Of a stretch of 64,000 bases of DNA, positions 27,109 through 35,201 are shown one piece after another. Source of the stretch: DASRFA01 sp035651755 (lineage in GTDB: Bacteria > Desulfobacterota > Binatia > UBA12015); NCBI GenBank assembly GCA_035651755.1, contig DASRFA010000044.1:1-64000 (forward strand). The letters are read 5' to 3'. Position numbers and translations under genes: made by a program. The first letter of the stretch is position 1. Each line of letters opens with the position of its first letter. A model generated the notes under the pieces. It was not told the origin of the DNA. It searched no databases and was given only the letters and a program-made list of their open reading frames with translations.

Positions 27109-28461
27109 GTGCCGCCGCTCGCCCTCTACAACGCGCTGATCGCCGTCGCGGCCCTCGTCGCCGCGCCCTTCGCGGGGCTCGTCTCGCTCGTGCGCCCGGC
27201 GTGGCGCCGCGGGCTCGCCGCGCGCTTCGGGATCGGATGGCCGACGCTCGCCGGTGGCGACGTCCTGTGGGCGCACGCCGCGTCGGTCGGCGAGGTCGAG
27301 GGGATCGCGCCGCTCGTCCGCTGCTGGCGCGACGCTCACCCCGCGGGAACGGTCGTGTTCTCGTCCCTGACCGCGACCGGGTGCGACGCCGCGCGCCGCC
27401 TCCTTCCCGACGCGATCGTGCGCACGTTCCCGTTCGACTTCGCATGGATCGTGCGCGCGGTCGTGCGGCGCGTCCGGCCGACGCTCTTCGTCTTCAGCGA
27501 GAACGAGGTCTGGCCGAACGTCATCTCGACGCTCAGCCGGGCCGGCGTGCCCATCGTGCAGGTGAGCGGGCGGCTGTCCGAGCGCGCCGCTCGCCTCCTC
27601 GCCCGCATCCCACGCCTCGCGCGCGAGGTGCTCTGCCGGGTGACTCGCTTCTGCGTGCAGGGGCACGAGCACCGCGAACGCCTGGTCGCGCTCGGCGTGC
27701 CGGGGGATCGCATCGTCGTCACCGGATCCCTGAAGGGCGTCGACCGCGTCGCGCAGCAGGCCGCGTTCGTCCCCGCGCTCGCCGCGCTCGCGCGGCCCGT
27801 GATCGTCGCGGGCTCGACGCATCCGGGCGAGGAGTCGGCGGTCGTCGAGGCGGCGAGCGGCGTCGCGGGCGCGCGCCGCCCGTTCCTCGTGATCGCACCG
27901 CGCCATCCCGAACGCTTCGCTCAGGTCGCCACGCTCCTCGAGCGGCGCGGCGTCGCGTTCGTCCGGCGGAGCACGCTTCCCGGAGAAGGCTCGCCTTCCG
28001 CGCTCGCGGCCGCGCTTGCGCCGCACGACGCGCTCCTCCTCGACACGCTCGGCGAGCTCGCCGGCTGCTACGCCGCCGCCGACGTCGCGTTCGTCGGCGG
28101 GACGCTCGTCCCGGTCGGAGGCCACAACGTGCTCGAGGCGGCGCGCGCGGGCGCGCCCGTGATCGTCGGACCGCACCACGCGAACGTCGCGCGCGTCGTG
28201 GCGCGGCTCGAAGCCGAGGGCGCCGCGGCGGTCGCCCGCGACGCGCGCGACCTCGCGAGCGCCCTGGGACGCTTCCTCGCGAGCGATGCCGCGGCGGAGA
28301 GGCGCGCGGCCGCGCGCGCGATCGCGGCCGGCGAGGCGGGCGGGCTCGCCGCGACGTGGGCGGTGCTCGCGGAGGTGACCGCGATCGCGACGTCGCCGTC
28401 GGACGTCGAGCCGGGCGGCCGCGCCGCCGCGCCCGCGCCTCCGAGCGCGCGGCTCGCGTGA
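27109..28461 (+). CDS. waaA: WaaA (KdtA), Kdo transferase
   Basis: The product has 450 residues from GTG. An N-terminal membrane anchor (about 5-28) precedes a GT30 domain with WAHAASVGEVEGIAPLV, FSENEVWPNVI, VTGSLKGVDR, GSTHPGEESAVVEA and FVGGTLVPVGGHNVLEAARAGAPVIVGP. It transfers Kdo from CMP-Kdo to lipid IVA. A Pro/Ala-rich tail of about 30 residues extends beyond the usual end. The stop overlaps the lpxK GTG (GTGA). Confidence 0.95.
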   Translation: MPPLALYNALIAVAALVAAPFAGLVSLVRPAWRRGLAARFGIGWPTLAGGDVLWAHAASVGEVEGIAPLVRCWRDAHPAGTVVFSSLTATGCDAARRLLPDAIVRTFPFDFAWIVRAVVRRVRPTLFVFSENEVWPNVISTLSRAGVPIVQVSGRLSERAARLLARIPRLAREVLCRVTRFCVQGHEHRERLVALGVPGDRIVVTGSLKGVDRVAQQAAFVPALAALARPVIVAGSTHPGEESAVVEAASGVAGARRPFLVIAPRHPERFAQVATLLERRGVAFVRRSTLPGEGSPSALAAALAPHDALLLDTLGELAGCYAAADVAFVGGTLVPVGGHNVLEAARAGAPVIVGPHHANVARVVARLEAEGAAAVARDARDLASALGRFLASDAAAERRAAARAIAAGEAGGLAATWAVLAEVTAIATSPSDVEPGGRAAAPAPPSARLA

Positions 28462-29609
28462 GCGACTCGGGCGGGGGAGCGGTCGCGTACGCGCTCCGCG
28501 AGCGCGTCTGGCCGAGGCGCGGCGCGGCGAGCGCGGCGCTGGCGCCCGCCGCGGCGCTCTTCCGCGTGGGCTGGTGGGTCCGGCGGGCGGTGTACGCGAC
28601 CGGCGTCCGGCGTGCGGAGCGCGTCGCGGCGCCGGTCGTCGGGATCGGGAACCTGACGGTCGGCGGGACGGGGAAGACGCCCGCTGCTCTCTGGCTCGCG
28701 ACCCGCCTCCGCGACCTCGGCTTTGCACCCGCGATCGTGACGCGCGGCTACGGCGGCGCGCTCGGAGGACGCGTGCTGCGCGCGTCGGCGTCCGGCCGCG
28801 CGACGACGCCGGACGAGGGCGGGATCGAGGAGGTGGGCGACGAGGCGGTGCTGCTCGCGGCGCGCTTCCCCGGCCCGGTGGTCTGCGGCGTCGATCGCGT
28901 CGCCGCGGCGCGCTCCGCGATCGCCGATCACGGAGCGGACGTCGTCGTGCTCGACGACGGCTTCCAGCACTGGCGCCTCGCGCGCGACCTCGACGTCGTG
29001 CTCGTCGACGGCCGCCACGGCTTCGGGAACGGCGCTCTCCTGCCCGCCGGCCCGCTGCGCGAGCCGCTCGCCGCGCTCCGCCGCGCGGGCGCCGTCGTGT
29101 CGACGAAGAGGGCGTCGGCGGACGTCCGGGACGTGCTCGCACGCCGCGTCCCGGCCGGCGTTCCCGTCCTCGCCGGCGACCTCGTGCCGCGCTGCCTGGT
29201 CGGCGTCGACGACGGCTCTCTCGTCGAGCGGCCGCTGGCGGACCTCATGGGACGCCGCGTCGTCACCGTGTCCGGCCTCGCACGACCCGAATCCTTCTAC
29301 GAGCTGCTCGGCCAGCTCGAGGTGCGCCCCGTCGAGGTGCTCGAGTTCCCCGACCACCATCGCTACGTCGCCGCCGACTGGCAGCGCATCAATCACGCCG
29401 CCCACGCAGCCGAGGTCGTCGTCTGCACGGAGAAGGACCTCGTGAAGCTCCGCCGCTTTCCGTTCGCGCGCGGCTCGCTGACGGCGCTCCGGGTGGACTT
29501 CGCGCTCGCGCCCGCGGACGAGGCGACCCTGCTCGCCCTCGTGCGCGAGCGCGTCGCCGCACGGCGCGCGGCGCTCTCGGCCGCGCCCGCGACGCCGACC
29601 GCCGCCTGA
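28458..29609 (+). CDS. lpxK: LpxK, tetraacyldisaccharide 4'-kinase
   Basis: The product has 383 residues from a GTG coupled to waaA. An N-terminal membrane-associated helix is followed by the P-loop in GNLTVGGTGKTP, VTRGYGG, GDEAVLLAARFPGPVVCGVDR, VVVLDDGFQHWRLARDLDVVLVDG and FPDHHRY, all LpxK hallmarks. It phosphorylates the lipid A disaccharide at the 4' position on the cytoplasmic face. Confidence 0.95.
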   Translation: MSDSGGGAVAYALRERVWPRRGAASAALAPAAALFRVGWWVRRAVYATGVRRAERVAAPVVGIGNLTVGGTGKTPAALWLATRLRDLGFAPAIVTRGYGGALGGRVLRASASGRATTPDEGGIEEVGDEAVLLAARFPGPVVCGVDRVAAARSAIADHGADVVVLDDGFQHWRLARDLDVVLVDGRHGFGNGALLPAGPLREPLAALRRAGAVVSTKRASADVRDVLARRVPAGVPVLAGDLVPRCLVGVDDGSLVERPLADLMGRRVVTVSGLARPESFYELLGQLEVRPVEVLEFPDHHRYVAADWQRINHAAHAAEVVVCTEKDLVKLRRFPFARGSLTALRVDFALAPADEATLLALVRERVAARRAALSAAPATPTAA

Positions 29610-29670
29610 GGCGATCCGTCGGAGCCGGCGCGGCGCGCGCGCCGTCCACCCCGTCGGGAGATGCCGGCGG

Positions 29671-29699
29671 CTGCGATCCCCGGTCGTCCGTGCTAGGGA
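29671..29699 (+). promoter_or_regulatory. Predicted promoter of the epimerase and LPS core cluster
   Basis: CTGCGA (29671-29676), 17 bp, then TAGGGA (29694-29699) inside the extended TGCTAG motif seen before other genes in the window. It gives a leader of about 45 or 110 bases depending on the start chosen for the epimerase. Confidence 0.42.
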
Positions 29700-29815
29700 G
29701 ACCGGAGCCGCGCGGCACCGGCCGCACGGCGAGGCGACGGCACCCGCGCGTGCTGCGCGCCCAGGCCGGCTCGCCGCGGAGCGATGCCGTCGGAGGACCG
29801 GAGGCGAAGCGCACC

Positions 29816-30778
29816 GTGCACGTGCTGGTGACAGGAGCGGCGGGTTTCATCGGCTCGAACGCGGCCGACGCGCTCGTCGCGCGCGGCGACCGCGTGCGCG
29901 GGGTCGACTCCTTCCTCGACTACTATCCGCGCGACGCGAAGGAGCGGAACCTCGCCGGCCTGCGGAAGTCGGCGCGCTTCGAGTTCGTCGAGGCGGACCT
30001 CGTGAGCGCGGACCTGCGTGCGCTCCTCGACGGGATCGACGCTGTCCTCCATTTCGCGGCGCAGGCGGGCGTCCGGGCGAGCTGGGGAAAGGACTTCCGG
30101 ATCTACGCCGACTCGAACGTCCTCGCGACCCAGCGCCTGCTCGAGGCGTGCACCGAGGGCAAGCGCCGGCTCGTGTACTCGTCGTCGTCCTCGATCTACG
30201 GCGACGCGCCCGACCTCCCGACGGTCGAGACGACGCTCCCGCGCCCGATCTCGCCGTACGGGGTCACCAAGCTCGCGGGCGAGCACCTCTGCCGGCTCTA
30301 CACGCAGTCGTTCGGCCTGCCGACGATCTCGCTCCGGTACTTCACCGTGTACGGGCCGCGCCAGCGTCCCGACATGGCGTTCCACCGCTTCATCCGCGCG
30401 CACCTCGCGGGCCGGCCGGTGACGGTCTACGACGACGGCGACCAGACGCGCGACTTCACCTTCGTCGGCGACGCCGTCGCGGCGAACCTGCTCGCCCTCG
30501 AGCGCGGCGAGCCCGGCGCCGCGTACAACGTCGGCGGGGGCTCGCGCGTGAGCGTCAACCACGTGCTCGACATGCTCGGCGACCTGACCGGCAGCCCGGT
30601 GCGCGTCGAGCGGGCCGACCGCCAGCGCGGCGACGTGCGCGACACGCACGCCTCGACCGATCGCGCACGCGCCGAGCTCGGCTGGCAGCCGCGCACCGGG
30701 CTGCGCGAAGGGCTGGCGGCGGAGATCGATTGGCTGCGCGGCGACGCCGCGCACGCGGGCGACCGCGGACGAGCCTGA
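29816..30778 (+). CDS. NAD-dependent nucleotide-sugar epimerase
   Basis: This 320-residue extended short-chain dehydrogenase has the NAD motif VTGAAGFIGSNAAD, FAAQAGVRASWGKDF, the Ser-rich SSSSSIYGD strand and catalytic Tyr-x-x-x-Lys in SPYGVTKLAGE. RYFTVYGPRQRPDMAFHRFI resembles UDP-glucuronate and UDP-glucose 4-epimerases. It probably feeds a sugar into LPS core or O-antigen. The exact substrate cannot be read from sequence. The GTG at 29816 has GGAGG 11 bases upstream. A GTG at 29750 would add 22 residues without a visible domain. Confidence 0.85.
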   Translation: MHVLVTGAAGFIGSNAADALVARGDRVRGVDSFLDYYPRDAKERNLAGLRKSARFEFVEADLVSADLRALLDGIDAVLHFAAQAGVRASWGKDFRIYADSNVLATQRLLEACTEGKRRLVYSSSSSIYGDAPDLPTVETTLPRPISPYGVTKLAGEHLCRLYTQSFGLPTISLRYFTVYGPRQRPDMAFHRFIRAHLAGRPVTVYDDGDQTRDFTFVGDAVAANLLALERGEPGAAYNVGGGSRVSVNHVLDMLGDLTGSPVRVERADRQRGDVRDTHASTDRARAELGWQPRTGLREGLAAEIDWLRGDAAHAGDRGRA

Positions 30779-30792
30779 GCGGGGATCGAACG

Positions 30793-30975
30793 ATGGCCGT
30801 GAGCCCGGAGCTGCTGGAGATCCTGCGCTGCCCGAAGTGCGTGCACGAAGGCCGCGAAGGTCTGCTCGAGATGTCGCCCGGCGGAGACGCGCTCTCGTGC
30901 GCGGCGTGCCGCCTCCGCTACGCGATCGAGGACGACATCCCGAACATGCTGATGGACGAGGCGACCCCGTACTGA
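30793..30975 (+). CDS. Trm112/YcaR-family small zinc-ribbon protein
   Basis: This 60-residue protein has LEILRCPKCVHEGREG, then LSCAACRLRYAIEDDIPNML. This is the Trm112p/UPF0434 layout, with CPKC and CAAC possibly binding zinc. In many proteobacteria the family (YcaR) sits beside lpxK and kdsB, as here. The function is unknown; some Trm112 proteins stabilise methyltransferases. waaF follows after 20 bp. Confidence 0.85.
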   Translation: MAVSPELLEILRCPKCVHEGREGLLEMSPGGDALSCAACRLRYAIEDDIPNMLMDEATPY

Positions 30976-30995
30976 GGGCCGCGGAAACCGCGCCG

Positions 30996-32093
30996 GTGAG
31001 CCGCCCGCGCCGAATCCTCCTCGCGCAGACGAGCTTCCTCGGCGACGTCGTCCTGACGACGGCGCTCGCGCGCGCAATCGCCCGCGGCCTTCCCGACGCC
31101 GAGATCTGGTGGCTCGTTCGGCCGGACGCCGTCGAGCTCGTCGCGCCGCTCGCCGGCCCGGGTCGCGTGCTCGCGTTCGACAAGCGGGGCGCGGATCGCG
31201 GCGTCCGCGGCATCGTCGCGACGGCGCGCCGCCTGCGGGCGCTCCGCCTCGACGCCGCGATCGCCGTGCAGCGCTCGCTCCGGACCGCGGCGGTGCTCGC
31301 GCTCGCGCGCATTCCGCTCCGCGTCGGCTATCGCGAGTCGCTCGGAAGCGCGGTCGTCCACCGCCGGGTTCCGCACGCAGGCGCGCACTCGCGGGACCGG
31401 CTGCTCGCGCTCGCCGCCGGCCTCGGGATCGCGGTCCCGTCGCCGCCTCCGGACCCGGAGCTGGCGGTGGACGCGGGCGCCGCCTCGCGGATCGCCGCCC
31501 GCCTCGCGGACGCGGGGATTCGCCCGGACGCGCGGCTCCTCGCGCTCGCGCCCGGCTCCGCGTGGGCGACGAAGCGGTGGCCGGCCGCGAGGTTCGCGGA
31601 CGCGGCGCGCGAGCTCGTCGCGAGCGACGTCGACGCGGTCGCGATCGTGGGCGCGCGCTCGGACCGACCGCTCGCGGACGAGATCGGGCGGACGCTCCGC
31701 GCGCGCGCGGCGCGCGGCGTTCCCGTCGTCGACCTGACGGGCGAGACCTCGACCGGCGAGCTCGTCGCGCTGATCGCGCGCGCCTCGATCGTCGTGGCGA
31801 ACGACAGCGCTCCCGCGCACGTCGCGGCCGCGCTCGGTCGCCCGGTCGTCGCGCTCTTCGGCCCCACCGTCCCGGCGCAGGGCTTCGCGCCCCTCGGTCG
31901 CGCCGTCCGGATCGTCGAGCGCGACGGCCTCGCGTGCCGCCCGTGCTCGCGCCACGGCGGCGACCGCTGTCCGATCGGCACGCACGAGTGTCTGGCGGCG
32001 CTCGGCGCAGAGCCGGTCGTGGCGGCGGCGCGCGACCTGATCCGCTCGGGGGCCGCGCCGGCGGCGCGCGCGGCGCGCGGCGGTGCCGCGTGA
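30996..32093 (+). CDS. WaaF-like LPS heptosyltransferase (GT9)
   Basis: The product has 365 residues from GTG. GT9 features are LLAQTSFLGDVVLTTALARA, AIAVQRSLRTA, APGSAWATKRWPAARFADAARELV, VANDSAPAHVAAALGRPVVALFGPT and the Cys-rich end GLACRPCSRHGGDRCPIGTHECL, typical of ADP-heptose:LPS heptosyltransferase II. It adds heptose to the inner core. The exact heptose position is inferred. No waaC homologue is in the window. The stop overlaps the next GTG (GTGA). Confidence 0.85.
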   Translation: MSRPRRILLAQTSFLGDVVLTTALARAIARGLPDAEIWWLVRPDAVELVAPLAGPGRVLAFDKRGADRGVRGIVATARRLRALRLDAAIAVQRSLRTAAVLALARIPLRVGYRESLGSAVVHRRVPHAGAHSRDRLLALAAGLGIAVPSPPPDPELAVDAGAASRIAARLADAGIRPDARLLALAPGSAWATKRWPAARFADAARELVASDVDAVAIVGARSDRPLADEIGRTLRARAARGVPVVDLTGETSTGELVALIARASIVVANDSAPAHVAAALGRPVVALFGPTVPAQGFAPLGRAVRIVERDGLACRPCSRHGGDRCPIGTHECLAALGAEPVVAAARDLIRSGAAPAARAARGGAA

Positions 32094-32779
32094 GCGACGC
32101 GCCGCTCGCGATCGTCCCGGAGGCGCCCGTCGCGGAGGCACGGGCGGCGCTCGCGCGTCTCGCGCGCGGCCTCCTCGTGCCGGGCGAGGACGCGTCGCTC
32201 GAAGACATCGAGCGTCTCGCCGCGCGCGAGACGCTGCTGTGGCTCCCGAGCTGGGCGACCCTCGACGACCATCTCATTGCGGCGATCACCGCATGGCTCG
32301 CCGCAGGCGAGCGTGCTCCGGGCGGCGCCGGCGGCGGCGGCCGGCCCGCCGCCTGCGCGACGGCGCCGGTCGTGCTGGTGGCCGACGGGGTCGAGATGCC
32401 GCTTCCGGCCGCGGTGGTGGCGTCGCGTGCCGGCTCGATCGCGCTCGCGGGCGGCGAGCCGCGCCCGCGCGCGGAAGCTGCGGTCGCGACGCTCTCCGCT
32501 CCGGTGCGGCGCCGCGCGCCGGACACGCTCTCCGAGCACCTGATCGCGATCAACCGCCAGACGACCGCGGCGGCGCGCCTCCTCCGGGATGCGGGGCCGA
32601 GCCCGGATCTCGGCGCGCTCGTCGGTCCGCCGCTCGCGCTCCTGGCGCGCGCGCTCGCCGGCGCGCGCGGCGAGCGGCGGCGCGCGCTGCCGCGCGCCGT
32701 GCTCGAGGCGTACCGCGGCATCCTCGTCGCCGCGAAGACGTGGGAGCTGCGCGAGGTCGCGACGGAAGCGGGCAGGTGA
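32090..32779 (+). CDS. Unknown protein of the LPS core cluster
   Basis: I do not recognise this 229-residue protein. It has no signal peptide or membrane helix. It is Ala/Arg-rich and mostly helical by composition, with a glycine/alanine linker near residues 75-90. The most structured stretches are ETLLWLPSWATLDDHLIAAITAWLA and LSEHLIAINRQTTAAARLLRDAG. GTGA overlaps on both sides place it between the heptosyltransferase and the Kdo kinase in one translation-coupled run, so it probably acts with them. Codon use looks like the neighbours. Confidence 0.7.
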   Translation: MSDAPLAIVPEAPVAEARAALARLARGLLVPGEDASLEDIERLAARETLLWLPSWATLDDHLIAAITAWLAAGERAPGGAGGGGRPAACATAPVVLVADGVEMPLPAAVVASRAGSIALAGGEPRPRAEAAVATLSAPVRRRAPDTLSEHLIAINRQTTAAARLLRDAGPSPDLGALVGPPLALLARALAGARGERRRALPRAVLEAYRGILVAAKTWELREVATEAGR

Positions 32780-33552
32780 AGATCGCGATTCCCTCGGACT
32801 TCGTCGAGCTGCGCCCCGGGGCCCTCGTCCGGCGCGGCTTCGAGACCGAAGCGGCCAGCTGGCTCGGCCCGGGCGCGGGCAGCGCGATCGCGAGCGGCCG
32901 CGCGAGCGAACCGGCGGCGAGCGAGCGCACCGAAGCGGGCCGGGGAGGCGCCGTGCGGGTCGCGCTCGGCGGCGGCGGGGCCGCGTGGCTCCGACCGTAC
33001 CGGCACGGCGGGCTCCTCCGGCGCGTCCTCGGCGGGATCTACTGGGAGCGGCCGCCGCGCGCGTGGCGCGAGCTGGTCGCCACCGAGGCCGCGCGGCGCT
33101 CCGGCATCGCCGCGCCCGAGGTGCTCGCGGCGGCAGCGCGGCCGCTCGCGCCGCCGCTCTGCTGGCTCCATCGCGACGTGCTGGTCACGCGCGAGATCGC
33201 CGGGCGGCGCTCGCTGGCAGCGGCGCTCCGCTCGTCGACGAGCGAGTCCGAGCGCCGCGCCTGGCTCGCGCGGGCGTGGGCGGTGATCGAGCGCCTGCAC
33301 GCGGCCGGCATCCGGCACCCCGACCTGAACACCGGGAACCTGCTCGTCGGCGAGCCCTGCGAGCCGATCGCCGTCATCGACTTCGATCGCGCGGTCGTCG
33401 GCGCGCCGGTCGGGGCCGTCGGACGCGCCTTCGCGCGCCGCCGCCTCGCGCGCTCGGTCGCGAAGCTCGGCCTCCCGGGCCTCGACCGGCGCGGCGTCGC
33501 CGCCGTCCTGGGGACGTCGGATGGCGAGCGCGTCGCCGGAGCCGTCTCGTGA
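32776..33552 (+). CDS. Kdo kinase-like protein (KdkA/WaaP family)
   Basis: This 258-residue LPS kinase of the protein-kinase fold has WLRPYRHGGLLRRVLGGIYW and WRELVATEAARRSGIAAPEVL. The catalytic loop is GIRHPDLNTGNLL (Asp183) and the metal site is VIDFDRA (Asp202), as in KdkA. It would phosphorylate Kdo or an inner-core heptose with ATP on the cytoplasmic face. GTG starts and GTGA overlaps join it to both neighbours. About 40 Ala/Ser-rich residues after residue 25 look like an insert. Confidence 0.82.
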   Translation: MKIAIPSDFVELRPGALVRRGFETEAASWLGPGAGSAIASGRASEPAASERTEAGRGGAVRVALGGGGAAWLRPYRHGGLLRRVLGGIYWERPPRAWRELVATEAARRSGIAAPEVLAAAARPLAPPLCWLHRDVLVTREIAGRRSLAAALRSSTSESERRAWLARAWAVIERLHAAGIRHPDLNTGNLLVGEPCEPIAVIDFDRAVVGAPVGAVGRAFARRRLARSVAKLGLPGLDRRGVAAVLGTSDGERVAGAVS

Positions 33553-35201
33553 GCGCGCGGGCGTGGGACGCCGGCGCGGTCGTGGCGCGCGCGCAGGCGA
33601 TCGCGGCGCAGCCGGCCGACGTCCCGCACGGAGCGACGCCCGCCGCGCGCGCCGTCGGCGCGACCGTGCTGAAGCGCGGCCCGCGGAGCGTCGTCTGGCT
33701 CGCGGGCACGGGGCCGGGCGGCGAGGACGTCGTCGTCAAGACCATGCCGGCGGGCGGTCTCCTGGAAGGCCTCCTGGATCGCGTCGTCGGAAGCGCGGGA
33801 GAACGACAGCGGCGCGCGGCCGAGCGCCTGCTCGCGGGCGGCGTCGGCGTGCCCGAGGTCGTCGGCGTCGCCGACACCGGAAGCGGCCGCGCGCGCACGT
33901 CGAGCGTCGTCATGCGCGCGATCGCCGACGCCGAGCCCGTGAAGGCGCTCTCCCTTCGCCTCGCGCCGCGCGCGCGCCGTCGGTTCGCGCGCGCGCTCGG
34001 CCGCTTCCTGGCGCGTCTCCACGCGACCGGCGTCTACGTCCCCGACCTCCGCGACGCGAATCTGCTCGCGCGCGAGCGTCCCGACGGCGGCTTCGAGTTC
34101 GTGATCGTCGACCTCGATCGCGTGCGCCGTCCCGCGCTCGGCCTCTCGGCGCGCCGGCGGCGAGCGAACCTGATCCACCTCGACCGGACGCTCGGCTGGG
34201 TCGCCGCCGAGCGCGAGCGGCTCGCCGCGCTCGGCGCGTACCGGCGGGCGCTTCCCGCTCCGCGCCCACGCCTCGGCGACCTCGCGCGCACCCTCGACCG
34301 CGAGCGCCGGCGCAAGGACCGCGCGGTGGCGCGCCGGCGGCGGCTCGCGGGGATCGTGCCCGACGAGCGCATGCAGATCTCGTGCATCGTCGTCACCGGC
34401 AACGAGATCGCGCACATCCGCGACTGCCTCGAGAGCGTCCGGTGGTGCGACGAGATCGTCGTCATCGACTCGTTCTCGACGGACGGTACCCTGGCCGTCT
34501 GCCGGCAATACACCGACCGCGTGCTGCGGCGCGGCTGGACCGGCTACCGCGACCAGAAGGCGTACGCGCTCGCGCAGGCTCGCCACCCGTGGGTGCTGAA
34601 CGTCGACGCCGACGAGCGCGTCTCGCCGGAGCTCGCCGCCGAGATCGCGGAGATCCTGACGAGCGACGGCCGCGGCTACGACGGCTTCACGGTGCCGCGG
34701 CTCGTGCACTACCTCGGCCGCTGGTGGCGCCTCGGCGGCTGGTACCCGGACCGCCGCCTCCGGCTCTTTCGCCGCGAGCGCGCGACCTGGGGCGGCATCG
34801 ACCCGCACGAGCACGTGCTGCTGCGCGGCCGCGTCGGACGGCTCCGCGGCCCGCTCTGGCACTACACCTACGACGACGTCGCCGACCACGTGGCGACGAT
34901 CGATCGCTTCACGAGCATCGCGAGCCGGAGCGCCGGCGCGCGCCCGCGTCGGGCGTCGTGGTCGGCGCTCACGCTGCGCCCGATCGCGCGCTTCGTGCGG
35001 TTCTACGTGCTGCGCTTCGGGTGGCGGATGGGATTCCCGGGCCTGTTCGCCGCGATCTCGGCGGCCGTCTACGTGCACCTGAAGTACGCGAAGCGCGACG
35101 AGGCGGCGCGCCTCGCGGGCGACCGCGCGTCCGATGCGAGCGCCGGCGAGGCATCCCCGACGGCCGCGCGCTCGGCGAAGATCGCGACGAGCGAGCCGTG
35201 A
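33549..35201 (+). CDS. Fusion of an LPS kinase-like domain and a WaaE-like GT2 glycosyltransferase
   Basis: One 550-residue frame from GTG carries two modules. Residues 1-270 are a second LPS-kinase-like domain: EDVVVKTMPAGG, RFLARLHATGVYVPDLRDANLLA, VIVDLDRVRRPALG. Residues 275-550 are a GT2 domain: ISCIVVTGNEIAHIRDCLESVRWCDEIVVIDSFSTDGT, LNVDADERVSPEL (DxD), WWRLGGWYPDRRLRLF. Its end (RFYVLRFGWRMGFPGLFAAISAAVYVHLKYAK) is typical of WaaE/KdtX core glucosyltransferases. There is no stop between them. Met275 (window 34371) could also act as an internal start. Confidence 0.82.
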   Translation: MSARAWDAGAVVARAQAIAAQPADVPHGATPAARAVGATVLKRGPRSVVWLAGTGPGGEDVVVKTMPAGGLLEGLLDRVVGSAGERQRRAAERLLAGGVGVPEVVGVADTGSGRARTSSVVMRAIADAEPVKALSLRLAPRARRRFARALGRFLARLHATGVYVPDLRDANLLARERPDGGFEFVIVDLDRVRRPALGLSARRRRANLIHLDRTLGWVAAERERLAALGAYRRALPAPRPRLGDLARTLDRERRRKDRAVARRRRLAGIVPDERMQISCIVVTGNEIAHIRDCLESVRWCDEIVVIDSFSTDGTLAVCRQYTDRVLRRGWTGYRDQKAYALAQARHPWVLNVDADERVSPELAAEIAEILTSDGRGYDGFTVPRLVHYLGRWWRLGGWYPDRRLRLFRRERATWGGIDPHEHVLLRGRVGRLRGPLWHYTYDDVADHVATIDRFTSIASRSAGARPRRASWSALTLRPIARFVRFYVLRFGWRMGFPGLFAAISAAVYVHLKYAKRDEAARLAGDRASDASAGEASPTAARSAKIATSEP

